Source of the DNA: Telmatactis stephensoni
Taxonomy: Eukaryota > Cnidaria > Anthozoa > Actiniaria > Isophelliidae
Length of the DNA stretch: 64,000 nt
Reading direction: 5' to 3'
Assembly: GCA_029948255.1 (NCBI GenBank)
Contig: JALIZF010001621.1
Coordinates: 1-64,000 of the forward strand
Shown here: piece after piece, positions 39,201-44,051 of the stretch
How the letters are laid out: the number at the start of each line of letters is the position of its first letter
How positions within the stretch are numbered: the first letter of the stretch is position 1
Position numbers and translations under genes: made by a program
Notes under the pieces: generated by a model
Database searches by the model: none
The model's input: the letters and a program-made list of their open reading frames with translations, nothing else
What the model was told of the DNA's origin: nothing

Positions 39201-39813
39201 TTAAATTGTATGCTTGTATAAAATAATGTTGTATAATTTTACCTTGATGCTAAAAAGAAAATCTCCAGTTGCTAGCAGCTTTTCGATGAAATAGTCCTGT
39301 TGAAGTCTTGATTCATAGTTGTTCCATAAATTAAACAGTGTATTGGAACTACATGTTTAGTGAAAAGATAATAAAACTTTAGGATAACAATTTTAAAATT
39401 TGAAGTGGACGTCTCAACACCTTACCCTCTAGCATATGCTTCTTCTTCAGGCTTCTTCCATCTTGGGCCAAGTTCTGCTTTTCTTGTCATATACTTGACA
39501 AATCTCGACAGTTCTTGATGAAAAGCCAGTTGTACTGGATTTGGACGTCCTGCAGATAAGATAAAAAACGTGTAGACCAAATTAAGTCAGCTGTTTACGA
39601 TGGTTACAAGGCAATGACAAATACTGTAAACTCAAGCTTTTCCAGTTGAAGAAAAAGTAAATAGATAGCGTTTTGATTTCTGCAAAAACTTATTCAAAAT
39701 GGCTGTAAAGTAGTAAGCTTATAAGGGACTACAGGCTAAAAGTTAATTATTTTTTACCGGGAGTTTGACATTCGTAAAAGACTTTATTTCTTACCCGCTT
39801 GTGCAGCACTCAT
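1..39813 (-). CDS. CFAP54: CFAP54, cilia- and flagella-associated protein 54 (58 exons traced, C-terminal end outside window)
   Basis: Known role of the family: CFAP54 (FAP54 in Chlamydomonas) is a very large axonemal protein of the C1d projection of the central apparatus, with FAP46, FAP74 and FAP221, and is needed for normal beating of motile cilia. Seen here: 58 minus-strand exons, all with GT-AG boundaries, whose phases join into one open frame of 8,591 nt (about 2,863 residues). Recognisable CFAP54 signatures include CMESSVP and TAVCQCYYD in exon 9, WPRT.TERLL in exon 10, an FN3-like segment in exons 20-21, RWWAEALD in exon 44 and LLPGVDVLSDVFRSD in exon 46. Vertebrate CFAP54 is about 3,100 residues, so roughly the last hundred or so residues should lie left of position 1. 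The start ATG (39,811-39,813) lies in a 19-nt first coding exon. Exon coordinates are in the block entries below. Small exons 5 and 29 and the start of exon 55 are the least certain parts. Confidence 0.95.
222..2872 (-). CDS. CFAP54: CFAP54 exons 53-58 (residues about 2548-2863); last exons lie beyond the window
   Basis: Exons: 2725..2872, 1905..2067, 1716..1799, 1109..1288, 402..666, 222..330. Exon 53 starts after CCATCAG to hold phase (LELVVLATLELAKISLQ). Exon 54 gives RDRLDARLWLTCRLALAKSL. Exon 55 is open only from TTAGCAGCAG and its acceptor has a weak pyrimidine tract, so its left edge is tentative. Exon 57 (265 nt) gives MYLKQLELLVELKLRLG and exon 58 ends DHDLG at a GTATGG donor, carrying two bases forward. 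I see no convincing exon in 1-221, so the terminal exon or exons are outside. Confidence 0.87.
690..1045. repeat. Purine-rich tract (GGAA/GAAA-like), CFAP54 intron 56
   Basis: Plus strand is almost all A and G with irregular GGAA, GAAG and GAAA words; in the transcript it is a long pyrimidine tract ahead of the exon 57 acceptor (666/667). No coding content. Confidence 0.7.
1497..1548. repeat. Short tandem duplication, about 29 bp, two copies
   Basis: The words actatagtaggctgatata occur twice in a row. A second short repeat (acaataaatacttagt, two to three copies) lies at 1675-1706, touching the exon 55 donor. Confidence 0.7.
3350..7257 (-). CDS. CFAP54: CFAP54 exons 47-52 (residues about 2307-2547)
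   Basis: Exons: 7171..7257, 6358..6480, 5295..5500, 4005..4138, 3584..3666, 3350..3440. Exon 47 encodes VLPLITLCLYFTNHVCRDLQ, matching the family VLPL.TLY.YF segment, and its last 60 nt plus donor are repeated twice more at 100-bp spacing in the next intron. Exon 48 gives ARVLTDLGLFSQAIQ. Exon 50 has an alanine/glutamate helix (EKAEAEAAAEAAAAE). Exon 51 ends at SLK; read-through would run into an aspartate-rich stretch made by an ATC trinucleotide array, which I treat as intron because the next exon needs phase 0. Confidence 0.9.
3535..3567. repeat. (ATC)n trinucleotide array
   Basis: About ten ATC units with one TTATC break, in the intron after exon 51. Read in the minus strand it would give a run of Asp codons, a false extension of exon 51. 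Confidence 0.85.
4340..4477. mobile_element. MITE-like hairpin element, copy 1 (ends with TCGTATGA arms)
   Basis: 138 bp in CFAP54 intron 49. The ends are inverted: AGAGCAGATTTCGTATGAGT on the left, and on the right the reverse complement of a near-identical arm (catacgaaatctactct). TA stands outside both ends, as for Tc1/mariner-type insertion. The interior shares tctataaaaacattcgaaat with copy 2. No coding capacity. Confidence 0.75.
5521..5670. mobile_element. MITE-like hairpin element, copy 2
   Basis: 150 bp with ends TAGAGTCGTTTTCGTATGAG and its near reverse complement, and the shared interior tctataaaaacattcgaaat. It lies 20 bp beyond the acceptor edge of exon 49 (5500), so it sits over the branch-point zone of that intron. 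Confidence 0.75.
5727..5830. repeat. 3' tail of a retroposon-like element
   Basis: Four caata(c) units followed by aataactttatttaaggagg and an A-run. A similar tail (atcaatcaataactttattt) is at 30353-30480. Such tails end LINE/SINE copies; the body cannot be classified. Confidence 0.4.
6961..7230. repeat. 100-bp tandem repeat that copies the end of CFAP54 exon 47 and its splice donor
   Basis: Units start at 6961, 7061 and 7161, exactly 100 bp apart. The third unit contains the real exon 47 end (7171-7230 is exon); the other two are intronic and keep the same 60 exon bases and the GTATGG donor with only a few differences. The remaining 40 bp of the unit is intron sequence. Reading through from exon 47 into the next unit meets a stop. 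Confidence 0.92.
7395..7600. mobile_element. Diverged copy of the 15349-15547 inverted-repeat element
   Basis: Shares with that element the order: gcattttcccgtgcatctgtactctgata, then gcacatatgac, then aaggtgagaacaac, and a degraded right arm (gacgcacagagaacgcagaatctattt). About 200 bp, in the intron between exons 46 and 47. Confidence 0.55.
7786..13070 (-). CDS. CFAP54: CFAP54 exons 40-46 (residues about 1860-2306)
   Basis: Exons: 12835..13070, 12013..12386, 11176..11370, 10695..10782, 8767..8946, 8192..8258, 7786..7986. Exon 43 (QQRGLAAQAMHELGN), exon 44 (YRWWAEALDTIL and KRCGLWGCLLAAILAAKIAQ) and exon 46 (LLPGVDVLSDVFRSDGRS) are strong CFAP54 matches. The intron between exons 40 and 41 is only 448 nt, of which about 370 nt is an AAGG tetranucleotide array that begins 13 nt after the donor. 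Exon 43 uses the acceptor TTCTACAG (exon end 10,782) to hold the one-base phase. Confidence 0.95.
8708..8722. repeat. Poly-C run (15 C)
   Basis: Mononucleotide run in the intron after exon 44; in the transcript it is a G-run about 45-60 nt after the exon 44 donor. Confidence 0.9.
9041..9227. mobile_element. 187-bp near-perfect palindrome with facing GAAGAAGACCGAAGGTCGAAAC motifs
   Basis: Arms of about 85 bp (9041-9127 and 9140-9227) with a 12-bp centre. Each arm carries the word CTGAAGAAGACCGAAGG then TCGAAACG, which is the sort of tail found on Penelope-like and other retroelements. The two facing copies suggest an inverted pair of such tails. No protein is coded. Confidence 0.7.
9535..9680. 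mobile_element. 146-bp palindrome with arms of about 65 bp
   Basis: Left arm 9535-9600 and right arm 9612-9680 are nearly exact reverse complements (gcgtgcgtccatcgtgaaatg in the left arm). A partial copy of the arm lies at 10537-10566, followed by a tail (agccaatcagagcgcgcgc) like those at 38826 and 38950. It is in the intron between exons 43 and 44. Confidence 0.75.
10800..11100. repeat. Dispersed repeat rich in TTGCAAC/GCAACA words, copy 1
   Basis: Many copies of gcaac and its complement in both directions, between exons 42 and 43. The same composition and several matching words (gacacaagatg, ttgcaac, gcgcgc) occur at 14495-14706. It is probably a non-autonomous DNA element; the ends are not certain. 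Confidence 0.5.
11421..11475 (-). repeat. tRNA-like SINE fragment (B-box half)
   Basis: The minus strand reads TTGAGTTCGATTCCCC, a good pol III B box. No A box and no cloverleaf around it, so it is a fragment, not a tRNA gene. Confidence 0.35.
11880..12000. repeat. Degenerate minisatellite, CTCCCATGTCCTT-like units
   Basis: About ten imperfect units of 11-13 bp (cccatgtccttc, cccatatccttcc, cccatgtattccc), ending 12 bp before the exon 41 donor at 12011-12012. Confidence 0.8.
12450..12821. repeat. (AAGG)n tetranucleotide array, about 370 bp
   Basis: Some 85-90 near-perfect AAGG units with a short AAAG lead and one extra G near 12786. It takes up 83% of the 448-nt intron between exons 40 and 41 and starts (in transcript sense) 13 nt after the donor. 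Confidence 0.98.
13375..13520 (+). repeat. tRNA-derived SINE copy
   Basis: A-box-like gcagctcagttggttagtgc at 13380 and B-box-like tgaatttgattccc at 13423, about 40 bp apart, then a shared tail (acacttgtcttgactt) also seen at 16599 in the copy at 16553. Not a tRNA: acceptor arms do not pair. Confidence 0.6.
13716..14146. mobile_element. MITE-like hairpin family, copies 3 and 4 (rearranged)
   Basis: Starts TAGAGCAATTTTCGTATGAG, then several internal arms with cgtatg, aaaacggc and ggcacgac words in both directions up to about 14146. It looks like one copy inserted in, or fused with, another. A further fragment is at 16110-16178. It lies between exons 39 and 40 of CFAP54. Confidence 0.6.
14168..17526 (-). 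CDS. CFAP54: CFAP54 exons 32-39 (residues about 1490-1859)
   Basis: Exons: 17409..17526, 16873..17016, 16463..16510, 16206..16310, 15982..16079, 15555..15776, 14736..14847, 14168..14428. Exon 33 is charged and proline-rich (likely a linker); exon 35 gives LPDYWRSFNRRKKLRS; exon 37 starts PSFMDPDWFSFSTSGTLIISW; exon 39 (261 nt) gives YWIMLQNACRCLWNATQ and LWKPFYTAADCLMDMMVYLQ, conserved in the family. The donor of exon 37 lies only about 7 bp from the end of a 200-bp inverted-repeat element, and that of exon 38 about 30 bp from another repeat. Confidence 0.93.
14495..14706. repeat. Dispersed repeat rich in TTGCAAC words, copy 2
   Basis: Relative of 10800-11100, ending 30 bp from the exon 38 donor (14735). 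Contains gacacacagc near one end and ttgcaccgtatgttggtcc at the other. No open frame of worth. Confidence 0.5.
15349..15547. mobile_element. 199-bp terminal inverted-repeat (MITE-like) element beside the exon 37 donor
   Basis: Arms 15349-15426 and 15470-15547 are reverse complements with few mismatches (gattgcatttttccgtggg, gtctgtactctaat, gtggtgagaacaa). It ends about 7 bp from the first intronic base of exon 37. A diverged copy is at 7395-7600. Confidence 0.8.
16553..16680 (+). repeat. tRNA-derived SINE copy, 5' truncated
   Basis: ggtgcgcgactttctgagcg, then a B-box-like ttagttcgatcact and the tail acacttgttttgactt, matching the copy at 13375. A-box region degraded. Confidence 0.5.
18046..19792 (-). 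CDS. CFAP54: CFAP54 exons 28-31, including a putative 17-nt microexon
   Basis: Exons: 19685..19792, 19264..19280, 18828..18868, 18046..18273. Exon 28 (WSFLYDWELTGY) ends at GTGAGC; if this donor is skipped, a TGA follows within about five codons. Exon 30 is open only in phase 0, which exon 28 alone cannot supply. A 17-nt stretch at 19264-19280, preceded by a strong pyrimidine tract and TGTGTAG and followed by GTTTGC, supplies exactly the missing phase, so I include it as a microexon. Exon 31 begins after AACTAG at 18,273; the alternative acceptor further upstream in the transcript leads into stops. Exon 31 ends NDAMTWIIR. The microexon is an inference from phase and splice signals. Confidence 0.75.
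18468..18735. repeat. Two diverged direct copies of about 130 bp
   Basis: caacaccatcaa...cacactatt...cacctcacgagat...ttagag...aaagaac(t)tggagtaac is followed by a second version starting at about 18608. It is in the intron between exons 30 and 31. Confidence 0.5.
20568..23970 (-). CDS. CFAP54: CFAP54 exons 23-27 (residues about 1082-1358)
   Basis: Exons: 23823..23970, 23273..23428, 22644..22766, 21400..21700, 20568..20669. Exon 24 encodes HECERLLLAIHVAGWLNDTS and ends LPAKPVIQ at a GTTAGAT donor; that exon end and donor are repeated four more times in the following intron (see the repeat at 22943-23297). Exon 26 (301 nt) carries a lysine-rich stretch (KIKKKHKPKHKPGKAKG) that is probably disordered. 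Exon 27 follows at one-base phase. All boundaries are GT-AG. Confidence 0.92.
22846..22871. repeat. (AAC)n array
   Basis: About nine AAC units, preceded by AAAAC units, in the intron between exons 24 and 25. Confidence 0.9.
22943..23297. repeat. About 80-bp tandem repeat that copies the end of CFAP54 exon 24 and its splice donor
   Basis: Five units start at 22943, 23023, 23109, 23191 and 23270 (spacing 79-86 bp). Each begins aacctgtat(a/g)actggttt, which in the minus strand is the end of exon 24 (coding LPAKPVIQ) followed by a GTTAGAT donor. Only the last unit is the real exon end. The intron units therefore carry four extra candidate 5' splice sites. Confidence 0.95.
24183..24340. repeat. 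(AAAT)n array, about 150 bp
   Basis: AAATAAATA units, with a TTAA variant patch at the right end (attaattaattaatt). It is in the intron between exons 22 and 23. Confidence 0.97.
24468..26480 (-). CDS. CFAP54: CFAP54 exons 19-22, with fibronectin type III-like segment (residues about 884-1081)
   Basis: Exons: 26307..26480, 25540..25632, 24883..25068, 24468..24610. Exon 19 ends in LMIFKPAPFEPTNDK and exon 20 starts VAWYSLFGRSASG; exon 21 has CLLIIKGLKPNQRYIFAVAPYN. The pattern of a beta-strand tryptophan, L.GL.P...Y.F.V..YN and a following strand is what FN3 domains show, and family members have a similar segment at this place. The domain is split by two introns of phase 0. Exon 22 returns to helical, acidic sequence and carries two bases into exon 23. 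Confidence 0.92.
26692..26735 (-). repeat. tRNA-like SINE head (A box only)
   Basis: The minus strand reads GATAGCTCAGTTGGTAGAGC, a perfect tRNA D-arm/A-box, but the sequence after ACTGATGAC does not form an anticodon or T arm. Truncated SINE rather than a tRNA gene. Confidence 0.5.
27145..31137 (-). CDS. CFAP54: CFAP54 exons 12-18 (residues about 536-883)
   Basis: Exons: 31058..31137, 30643..30786, 29773..29994, 28677..28916, 28155..28296, 27972..28009, 27145..27321. Exon 13 encodes DPDMIIDAALFLWSKCK, a conserved CFAP54 segment, followed in exon 14 by SWSDACTFDPILFAEVALKL. Exon 12 requires the acceptor TTCCAG (exon end 31,137) rather than the next AG downstream in the transcript, because only the former keeps the frame. 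Exon 17 is short (38 nt). Exon 15 is polar and low in conserved residues, so it is probably a loop. All phases close. Confidence 0.9.
27354..27415. repeat. (GACA)n array, interrupted
   Basis: Two GACA runs separated by about 30 bp of unique sequence, close to the acceptor edge of exon 18. Confidence 0.8.
27588..27780. repeat. Degenerate minisatellite, CCAACCACTCA-like units
   Basis: Clear 11-bp units at 27594-27640 (ccaaccactca), fading to looser caacca/accact words. It is followed at 27877-27913 by an AAAAC array about 60 bp from the exon 17 donor. Confidence 0.8.
28985..29080. repeat. Minisatellite with tctgtacaatgacca-type units
   Basis: About five imperfect 16-18 bp units. A related array (taatgaccacctctcta) is at 29595-29690. 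Both are in the intron between exons 14 and 15. Confidence 0.65.
31252..31286. repeat. (GAAT)n array
   Basis: About nine GAAT units, with looser GAATGAATAAAT words running to 31420. Confidence 0.9.
31473..31899. repeat. Interrupted GGAA polypurine tract, about 430 bp
   Basis: Plus strand nearly all purine (ggaagga, ggaaggga, ggagggag words). It ends 31 bp from exon 11, so in the transcript it is a pyrimidine tract following the exon 11 donor. It makes long serine/proline/leucine false frames on the minus strand. Confidence 0.95.
31931..33970 (-). CDS. CFAP54: CFAP54 exons 9-11 (residues about 224-535)
   Basis: Exons: 33611..33970 (360 nt), 32864..33173 (310 nt), 31931..32197 (267 nt). This is the best conserved stretch of the protein in the window: alpha-helical, TPR-like sequence with CMESSVP, LPWRCTLYTAVCQCYYD, AKMQIMVFKR, then WPRTPTERLL and LEALNDPHRRTL, then VKFVKFAFNYEQWETF. 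The glycine run GGGG in exon 10 comes from a C-rich run in the plus strand. The donor of exon 11 lies 31 bp from a 430-bp polypurine (plus strand) tract, so the transcript has a long pyrimidine tract just after this 5' splice site. Confidence 0.95.
32335..32665 (+). repeat. tRNA-headed retroposon (SINE-like) with a LINE-type tail
   Basis: A-box-like agcccagtggttagggtatc and B-box-like gggttaacatcc at the left. At the right an internal word (gaccctactgaaaattgc) and an ATT(A) trinucleotide tail at 32645-32670. Full length would be about 330 bp. Confidence 0.5.
33215..33545. repeat. Repeat with many ttcaaggagt words
   Basis: The word caaggagt or ttttcaaggag occurs about eight times in 330 bp between exons 9 and 10, with no clear unit length. 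A decayed tandem or dispersed repeat. Confidence 0.5.
34018..34156. mobile_element. 139-bp hairpin MITE
   Basis: tttttcactaacatgaagtg ... cgtcgtctttgg on the left and its reverse complement (ccaaagacgac ... cacttcatgtaagtgaaaaa) on the right; unpaired centre about 45 bp. It lies 48 bp from the acceptor edge of exon 9. Confidence 0.8.
34492..39813 (-). CDS. CFAP54: CFAP54 exons 1-8 (residues about 1-223)
   Basis: Exons: 39795..39813, 39426..39549, 39243..39348, 37339..37494, 37224..37256, 36348..36416, 35618..35720, 34492..34550. The first exon encodes MSAAQAG and donates one base to exon 2. Exons 3-4 give LFNLWNNYESRL and YKIAQYQCYGRF, matching the family N-terminus. Exons 7-8 give FCWLVFNGTIHIYSICRHL, also conserved. 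Exon 5 is only 33 nt with a weak acceptor. It is supported because, with exon 6 starting at the TTTTAG acceptor (exon end 36,416), the frame stays open; the nearer AG would put a stop in frame. The introns between exons 3 and 4 (1.75 kb) and 5 and 6 are filled with palindromic elements. Confidence 0.9.
36972..37130. mobile_element. Inverted-repeat element, about 160 bp
   Basis: cgaattatcgggatttatcttcac and tcactaacaatgaa on the left face their reverse complements (ttcattgttaccaa, gtgaaggtaaatcctgataattcac) on the right. It is in the intron between exons 5 and 6. Confidence 0.65.
37560..38780. mobile_element. Nested palindromic foldback element, about 1.2 kb
   Basis: Outer arms: 37571-37690 and 38540-38655 (aatcatatccattttgaaat; cgcactattttgaatc). 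Inner arms: 37797-37980 and 38310-38523 (gggctgaaatcacactcg; ggtaatagaact). A further pair, 38225-38305 and 38700-38775, is inverted across the right outer arm. No coding sequence. It lies in the 1.75 kb intron between CFAP54 exons 3 and 4. Confidence 0.8.
38805..38995. repeat. Two direct copies of a repeat end (cccatgg...aaatagttcatag...ccaatcagagc)
   Basis: Copies start at about 38810 and 38923. The same tail with gattgtagctatgttataa is also at 10572-10612. Probably ends of one dispersed element. Confidence 0.6.
39043..39204. mobile_element. 162-bp element with TTAAGGTG ends
   Basis: TTAAGGTGCC at the left and the inverted GTCACCTTAA at the right, TTAA being at both outer edges. TTAA targets are used by piggyBac and Kolobok transposases. 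It ends 38 bp from the exon 3 donor. Confidence 0.55.
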
Positions 39814-40027
39814 ACTGCTCTCTAAGTTCAGACTTTCCTTAGTTAAGAAAGTGTTATTTTTGCTGGTAATAATGGAAATCTGTACAATATTTCCCGTTCA
39901 AATCGTTATTCTTTCATTGTTGTTATTTGTTGATAGGCCGCCATCTTTGAAAACGGCGCTCGTTTCTAGGCGAGGGTGACCAGGCCGGACCATAATGCAT
40001 TGCTGCACAAAAGCGGCGCGGGGAGAA
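39814..40027 (-). promoter_or_regulatory. CFAP54 upstream flank / presumptive promoter
   Basis: The 214 bp between the CFAP54 start codon and a dispersed repeat that begins at 40,028. Clean unique sequence, moderately GC-rich near 39,940-40,020 (cggcgctcg, ggcgagggtg, gcggcgcg). I see no TATA box at a sensible distance. The promoter call rests only on position; the transcription start is not visible. Confidence 0.35.
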
Positions 40028-40371
40028 TTAAGGTGGCTCGATACAGTTTTTTATTCACAATGCTTCCGTTTTTCACTTCATGAATTGAGCAATTGAATCA
40101 AAGTTTTGATTTGGGTGTATTTCACTTCGATTTGTGTTGCCATAGCGACGGTAAACAAAGATGGCTGAAATCAATTTTTCTCAAATATCTCTCGAACTCG
40201 AGCAGCTCTAGACAAGGGACTACATGGTCAATAAACTACACACTAAGGCAAATAAATTAAGGTACAATTCCAAAAAAATTATCAAGCCATTTTTGAATAA
40301 ATTACAAACAATTCAAAAAATGAACTTTATTGATTAGCTTATTAAATGTTACCATGGCAACGATATAAAAT
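40028..40371. repeat. Dispersed repeat starting TTAAGGTGGCTCGATA, copy upstream of CFAP54
   Basis: About 340 bp, with a diverged copy in reverse orientation at 57640-57925 (shared words: ggtggctcgata, gttttttatt, cgtttttcacttca, tgttgccat, aaacaaagatgg, ctcgagcagctcta). It starts 215 bp upstream of the CFAP54 start codon. Confidence 0.75.
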
Positions 40372-40373
40372 TA

Positions 40374-41722
40374 GGGCGACCCTATATCGCAGAATGGCGG
40401 AATGACGGAATGGCGGAAAACACCTCCAAATCCTAAAAGGCGGAACGACGGAAAATACCCCCAAATACTAAAACGCGGAATCAACGAACTCACAAAACTA
40501 ATTCAAACAAATAAAAAATGGCAATAAAATGAAGAAATTTGAACTATGTTGCAAAAAAATAGTAAAGAAAAAATGTTAAAAGCTATTTTGTCAATGAATG
40601 CGTTAATTGTATTTTTGCACAAAAATTACAAAAACATATTTCAGTACCAAGCATTGTTTGTTCTACTCAACACCAGTTTTGGCAGCATTAAGGCAGCAGT
40701 TCATACTCAAACTGTGATTTGCTTGGACTTGCGACGATTTTTATTGCTTGACGACAGAGACAATGTCCATTCAGAAAGGTTTTTACGTCCGAGTGTCAAA
40801 CAGCTCAAAGGAGCGATGCGATGAAATTTACTCCAAGCTGCACTGATGAGGGAGCTGAGAGTAGTTCAATACAAAATGTGGCAAGGAATGAGAAATTATC
40901 TGTTAGCATTTTCGCCTAACATCCGACACGTACAATCTTCGCGGAGTGTAGACCCGTGTAGAGCACGAGGTAAGTTGAGGGTCGTATCAAAAACTTGTAT
41001 GTATTACCGAGCAATTTTTACCGAGCTGAGATCATGTGCCTAAAAATTGGTGCTTGTACACAAATCTACAACAGTTACATTACGTTCAAAGCTTCTCGAG
41101 TACTATACTGTAGGAACAAATCGCCGAAAATTATTGTAACGGAACTTAGTACCGTATCGTATTATCAGGAAAAGAAAGTAAAGCTAGTTTGACAGACCAG
41201 AAGTTTACAGGAAAGTGAGTGAGTGACATAATTTACATAATCGTGAATTAATGAATTTATCACTTGATAAATAAACGTAAGGATGGATGAATGTAAATGA
41301 ATTAATGAATGAGGAGAGGAAGAAAGAAAAGAAGGAATAAAATACATAATTGTCAATGTTGAGGATTTGTGATAAATGATCATTTATTGCTAGAGTATAT
41401 TTCTTATTATTTATCCTAATGAACAGTTAGTTTCTCATGTTTCTAAACAATCAATATCTTTCAGTAAAAAAACCCGGCGGATCAGTCTAAATATAACATC
41501 AGTGGCGTGAATGAACTAAACGCCAAGTTTAACTGATGTATATGATACAATAATCAAAACTAAACTATGCATAGATATGTTAATATTAGTTTAGTTTTTT
41601 AAATTTGTTTTTAATTTTTATGATTTTGTTGATTCCGCGTTTTAGTATTTGGGGGTATTTTCCGTCGTTCCGCCTTTTAGGATTTGGAGGTGTTTTCCGT
41701 CATTCCACAATATAGGGTCGCC
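40374..41722. mobile_element. Element A: 1.35-kb non-autonomous transposon with long terminal inverted repeats
   Basis: Left end GGGCGACCCTATATCGC; the right end is its reverse complement. The terminal repeat is about 100 bp and contains short direct units (gaatggcg, aatgacgg, ggcggaa). The interior (about 1.1 kb) has no long frame. I see no clear target-site duplication. It is the same family as element B. Confidence 0.85.
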
Positions 41723-41751
41723 TATCTGAAGTATTAGTTACTGCCTCAATA

Positions 41752-44051
41752 GGGCGACCCTATATCGCGGAATGGCGGAATGACGGAATAGCGGAATGGC
41801 GGAAAACACCTCCAAATCCTAAAAGGCGGAACGACGGAAAATACCCCCAAATACTAAAACGCGGAATCAACAAAATCACAAAACTAATTCAAACAAATAA
41901 AAAATAGCAATAAAATGAAGAAATTTGAACTATGTTGCAAAAAAATAGTAAACAAAAAATGAAATATATGAAAATATAAAAAAGTGAATAATTTGATTTT
42001 CTATAAGCATTAAAAGCTCTTTTGTCAATGAATGCGTTAATTGTTTTTGCACAAAAATTACAAAAACATATTTCAGTACCAAGTACCAAGCATTGTTTGT
42101 TCTACTCAAGACCAGTTTCGGCAGGCGGCAGTTCGTACTCAAACTGTGATTTCGTTTGCTTTGTATTTCAACATTTACTCTCGTTCTGATAGAGTACAAA
42201 TACTAAATGCTTGGATGACTCGTTGATGTTGGACTTGCGAAGATTTTTGTTGCTTGACGACAGAGACAATGTCCATTCAGAAAGGTTTTTACGTCCGAGT
42301 GTCAAACAGCTCAAAGGAGATGCGATGAAATTTATTCCAAGCTGCATGAGGGAGCTGAGAGTAGTTCGATACAAAATGTGGCAAGGAATGAGAAATTATC
42401 CGTTAGCATTTTCGCCTAACATCCGACACGTACAATCTTCGCGGAGTGTAGACCCGTGTAGAGCACGAGGTAAGTTGAGGGTCATATCAAAAGCTTGTAT
42501 TACTGAGCAATTTTTACCGAGCTGAGATCATGTGCCTAAAAATTGTTGCTTGTACACAAATCTACAACAGTTACATTACGTTCAAAACTTCTCGAGTACT
42601 ATACTGTAGGAACAAATTGCCGAAAATTATTGTAACGGAACTTAGCACCGTATATCGTATTATATATCGGGAAAAGGAAGTAAAGCTAGTTTGACAGACC
42701 AGAAGAGTGACACAATTTGCATAATCGTGAATTAATGAATTTATCACTTGATAAACAAACGGAAGGATGGATGAATGTAAATGAATTAATGAATGAGGAG
42801 AGGAAGAAAGAAGAAGAAGGAATAAAATTGTCAATGTTGAGGAACAAAATACACTTGGCATTTAGTTCATTCACGCCACTGATGTTATATTTAGACTTCC
42901 GCCGGGTTTTTTTACTGAAAGATATTGATTGTTTAGAAACATGAGAACCTAACTGCTCATTACGATAAATAATAAGAAATATACTCTAGCAATAAATGAA
43001 CATTTATCACAAATCCTCAACATTGACAATTATGTATTTTATTCCTTCTTTTCTTTCTTCCTCTCCTCATTCATTATTTCATTTACATTCATCCATCCTT
43101 CCGTTTATTTATCAAGTGATAAATTCATTTATTCACGATTATGCAAATTATGTCACTCACTCAATTTCCTGTAAACTGGTCTGTCAAACTAGATTTACTT
43201 CTTTTTCCCGATAATGTGATACGGTGCTAAGTTCCGTTACAATAATTTTCGGCGATTTGTTTCTACATATGTAGTACTCGACGAGAAGCTTTGGACGTAA
43301 TGTAACTGTTGTAGATTTGTGTACAAGCCTGACAATTTTTAGGCACATGATCTCAGCTCGGTAAAAATTGGGTCTACACTCCGCGAAGATTGTACGTGTC
43401 GGATGTTAGGCGAAAATGCTAATATATAATTTCTCATTCATTGCCACATTTTGTATTGAACTACTCTCAGCTCCCTCATGCAGTTTGGAATAATTTTCAT
43501 CGCATCTCCTTTGAGCTAGCTGTTTGACACTCGGACGTAAAAACCTTTCTGAATGGACATTGTCTCTGTCGTCAAGCAACAAAAATCTTCGCAAGTCCAA
43601 CATCAACGAGTCATCCAAGCATTTAGTATTTGTACTCTATCAGAACGAGAGTAAATGTTGAAATAAAAAGCAAACGAAATCACAGTTTGAGTACGAACTG
43701 CCGCCTGCCGAAACTGGTCTTGAGTAGAACAAACAATGCTTGGTACTGAAATATGTTTTTGTAATTTTTTTGCAAAAACAACGCATTCATTGACAAAAGA
43801 GCTTTTAATGCTTATAGAAAATCAAATTATTCACTTTTTATATTTTTTTATTTTATTTTTCATTTTTTGTTTACTATTTTTTGCAACATAGTTCAAATTT
43901 CTTCATTTTATTGCCATTTTTTATTTGTTTTTAATTTTTGTGATTTTGTTTATTGCGCGTTTTAGTATTTGGGGGTATTTTCCGTCGTTCCGCCTTTTAG
44001 GATTTGGAGGTTCCGTCATTCCGCCATTCCGCGCGCGATATAGGGTCGCCC
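41752..44051. mobile_element. Element B: 2.3-kb foldback of the element A family
   Basis: The same GGGCGACCC ends. The left half (41752 to about 42850) is co-linear with element A from its left end; the right half (44051 back to about 42870) is the same segment in reverse. The whole is a palindrome with arms of about 1.1 kb and a short asymmetric centre. The halves differ from each other and from A by scattered changes and small indels. No coding capacity. Confidence 0.85.

Noticed and set aside
42211..42525. 104-codon frame with LDLRRFLLLDDRDNVHSERF
   Set aside because: Repeated in elements A and B in three copies, but with indels that break it differently in each; no selection for coding is visible.
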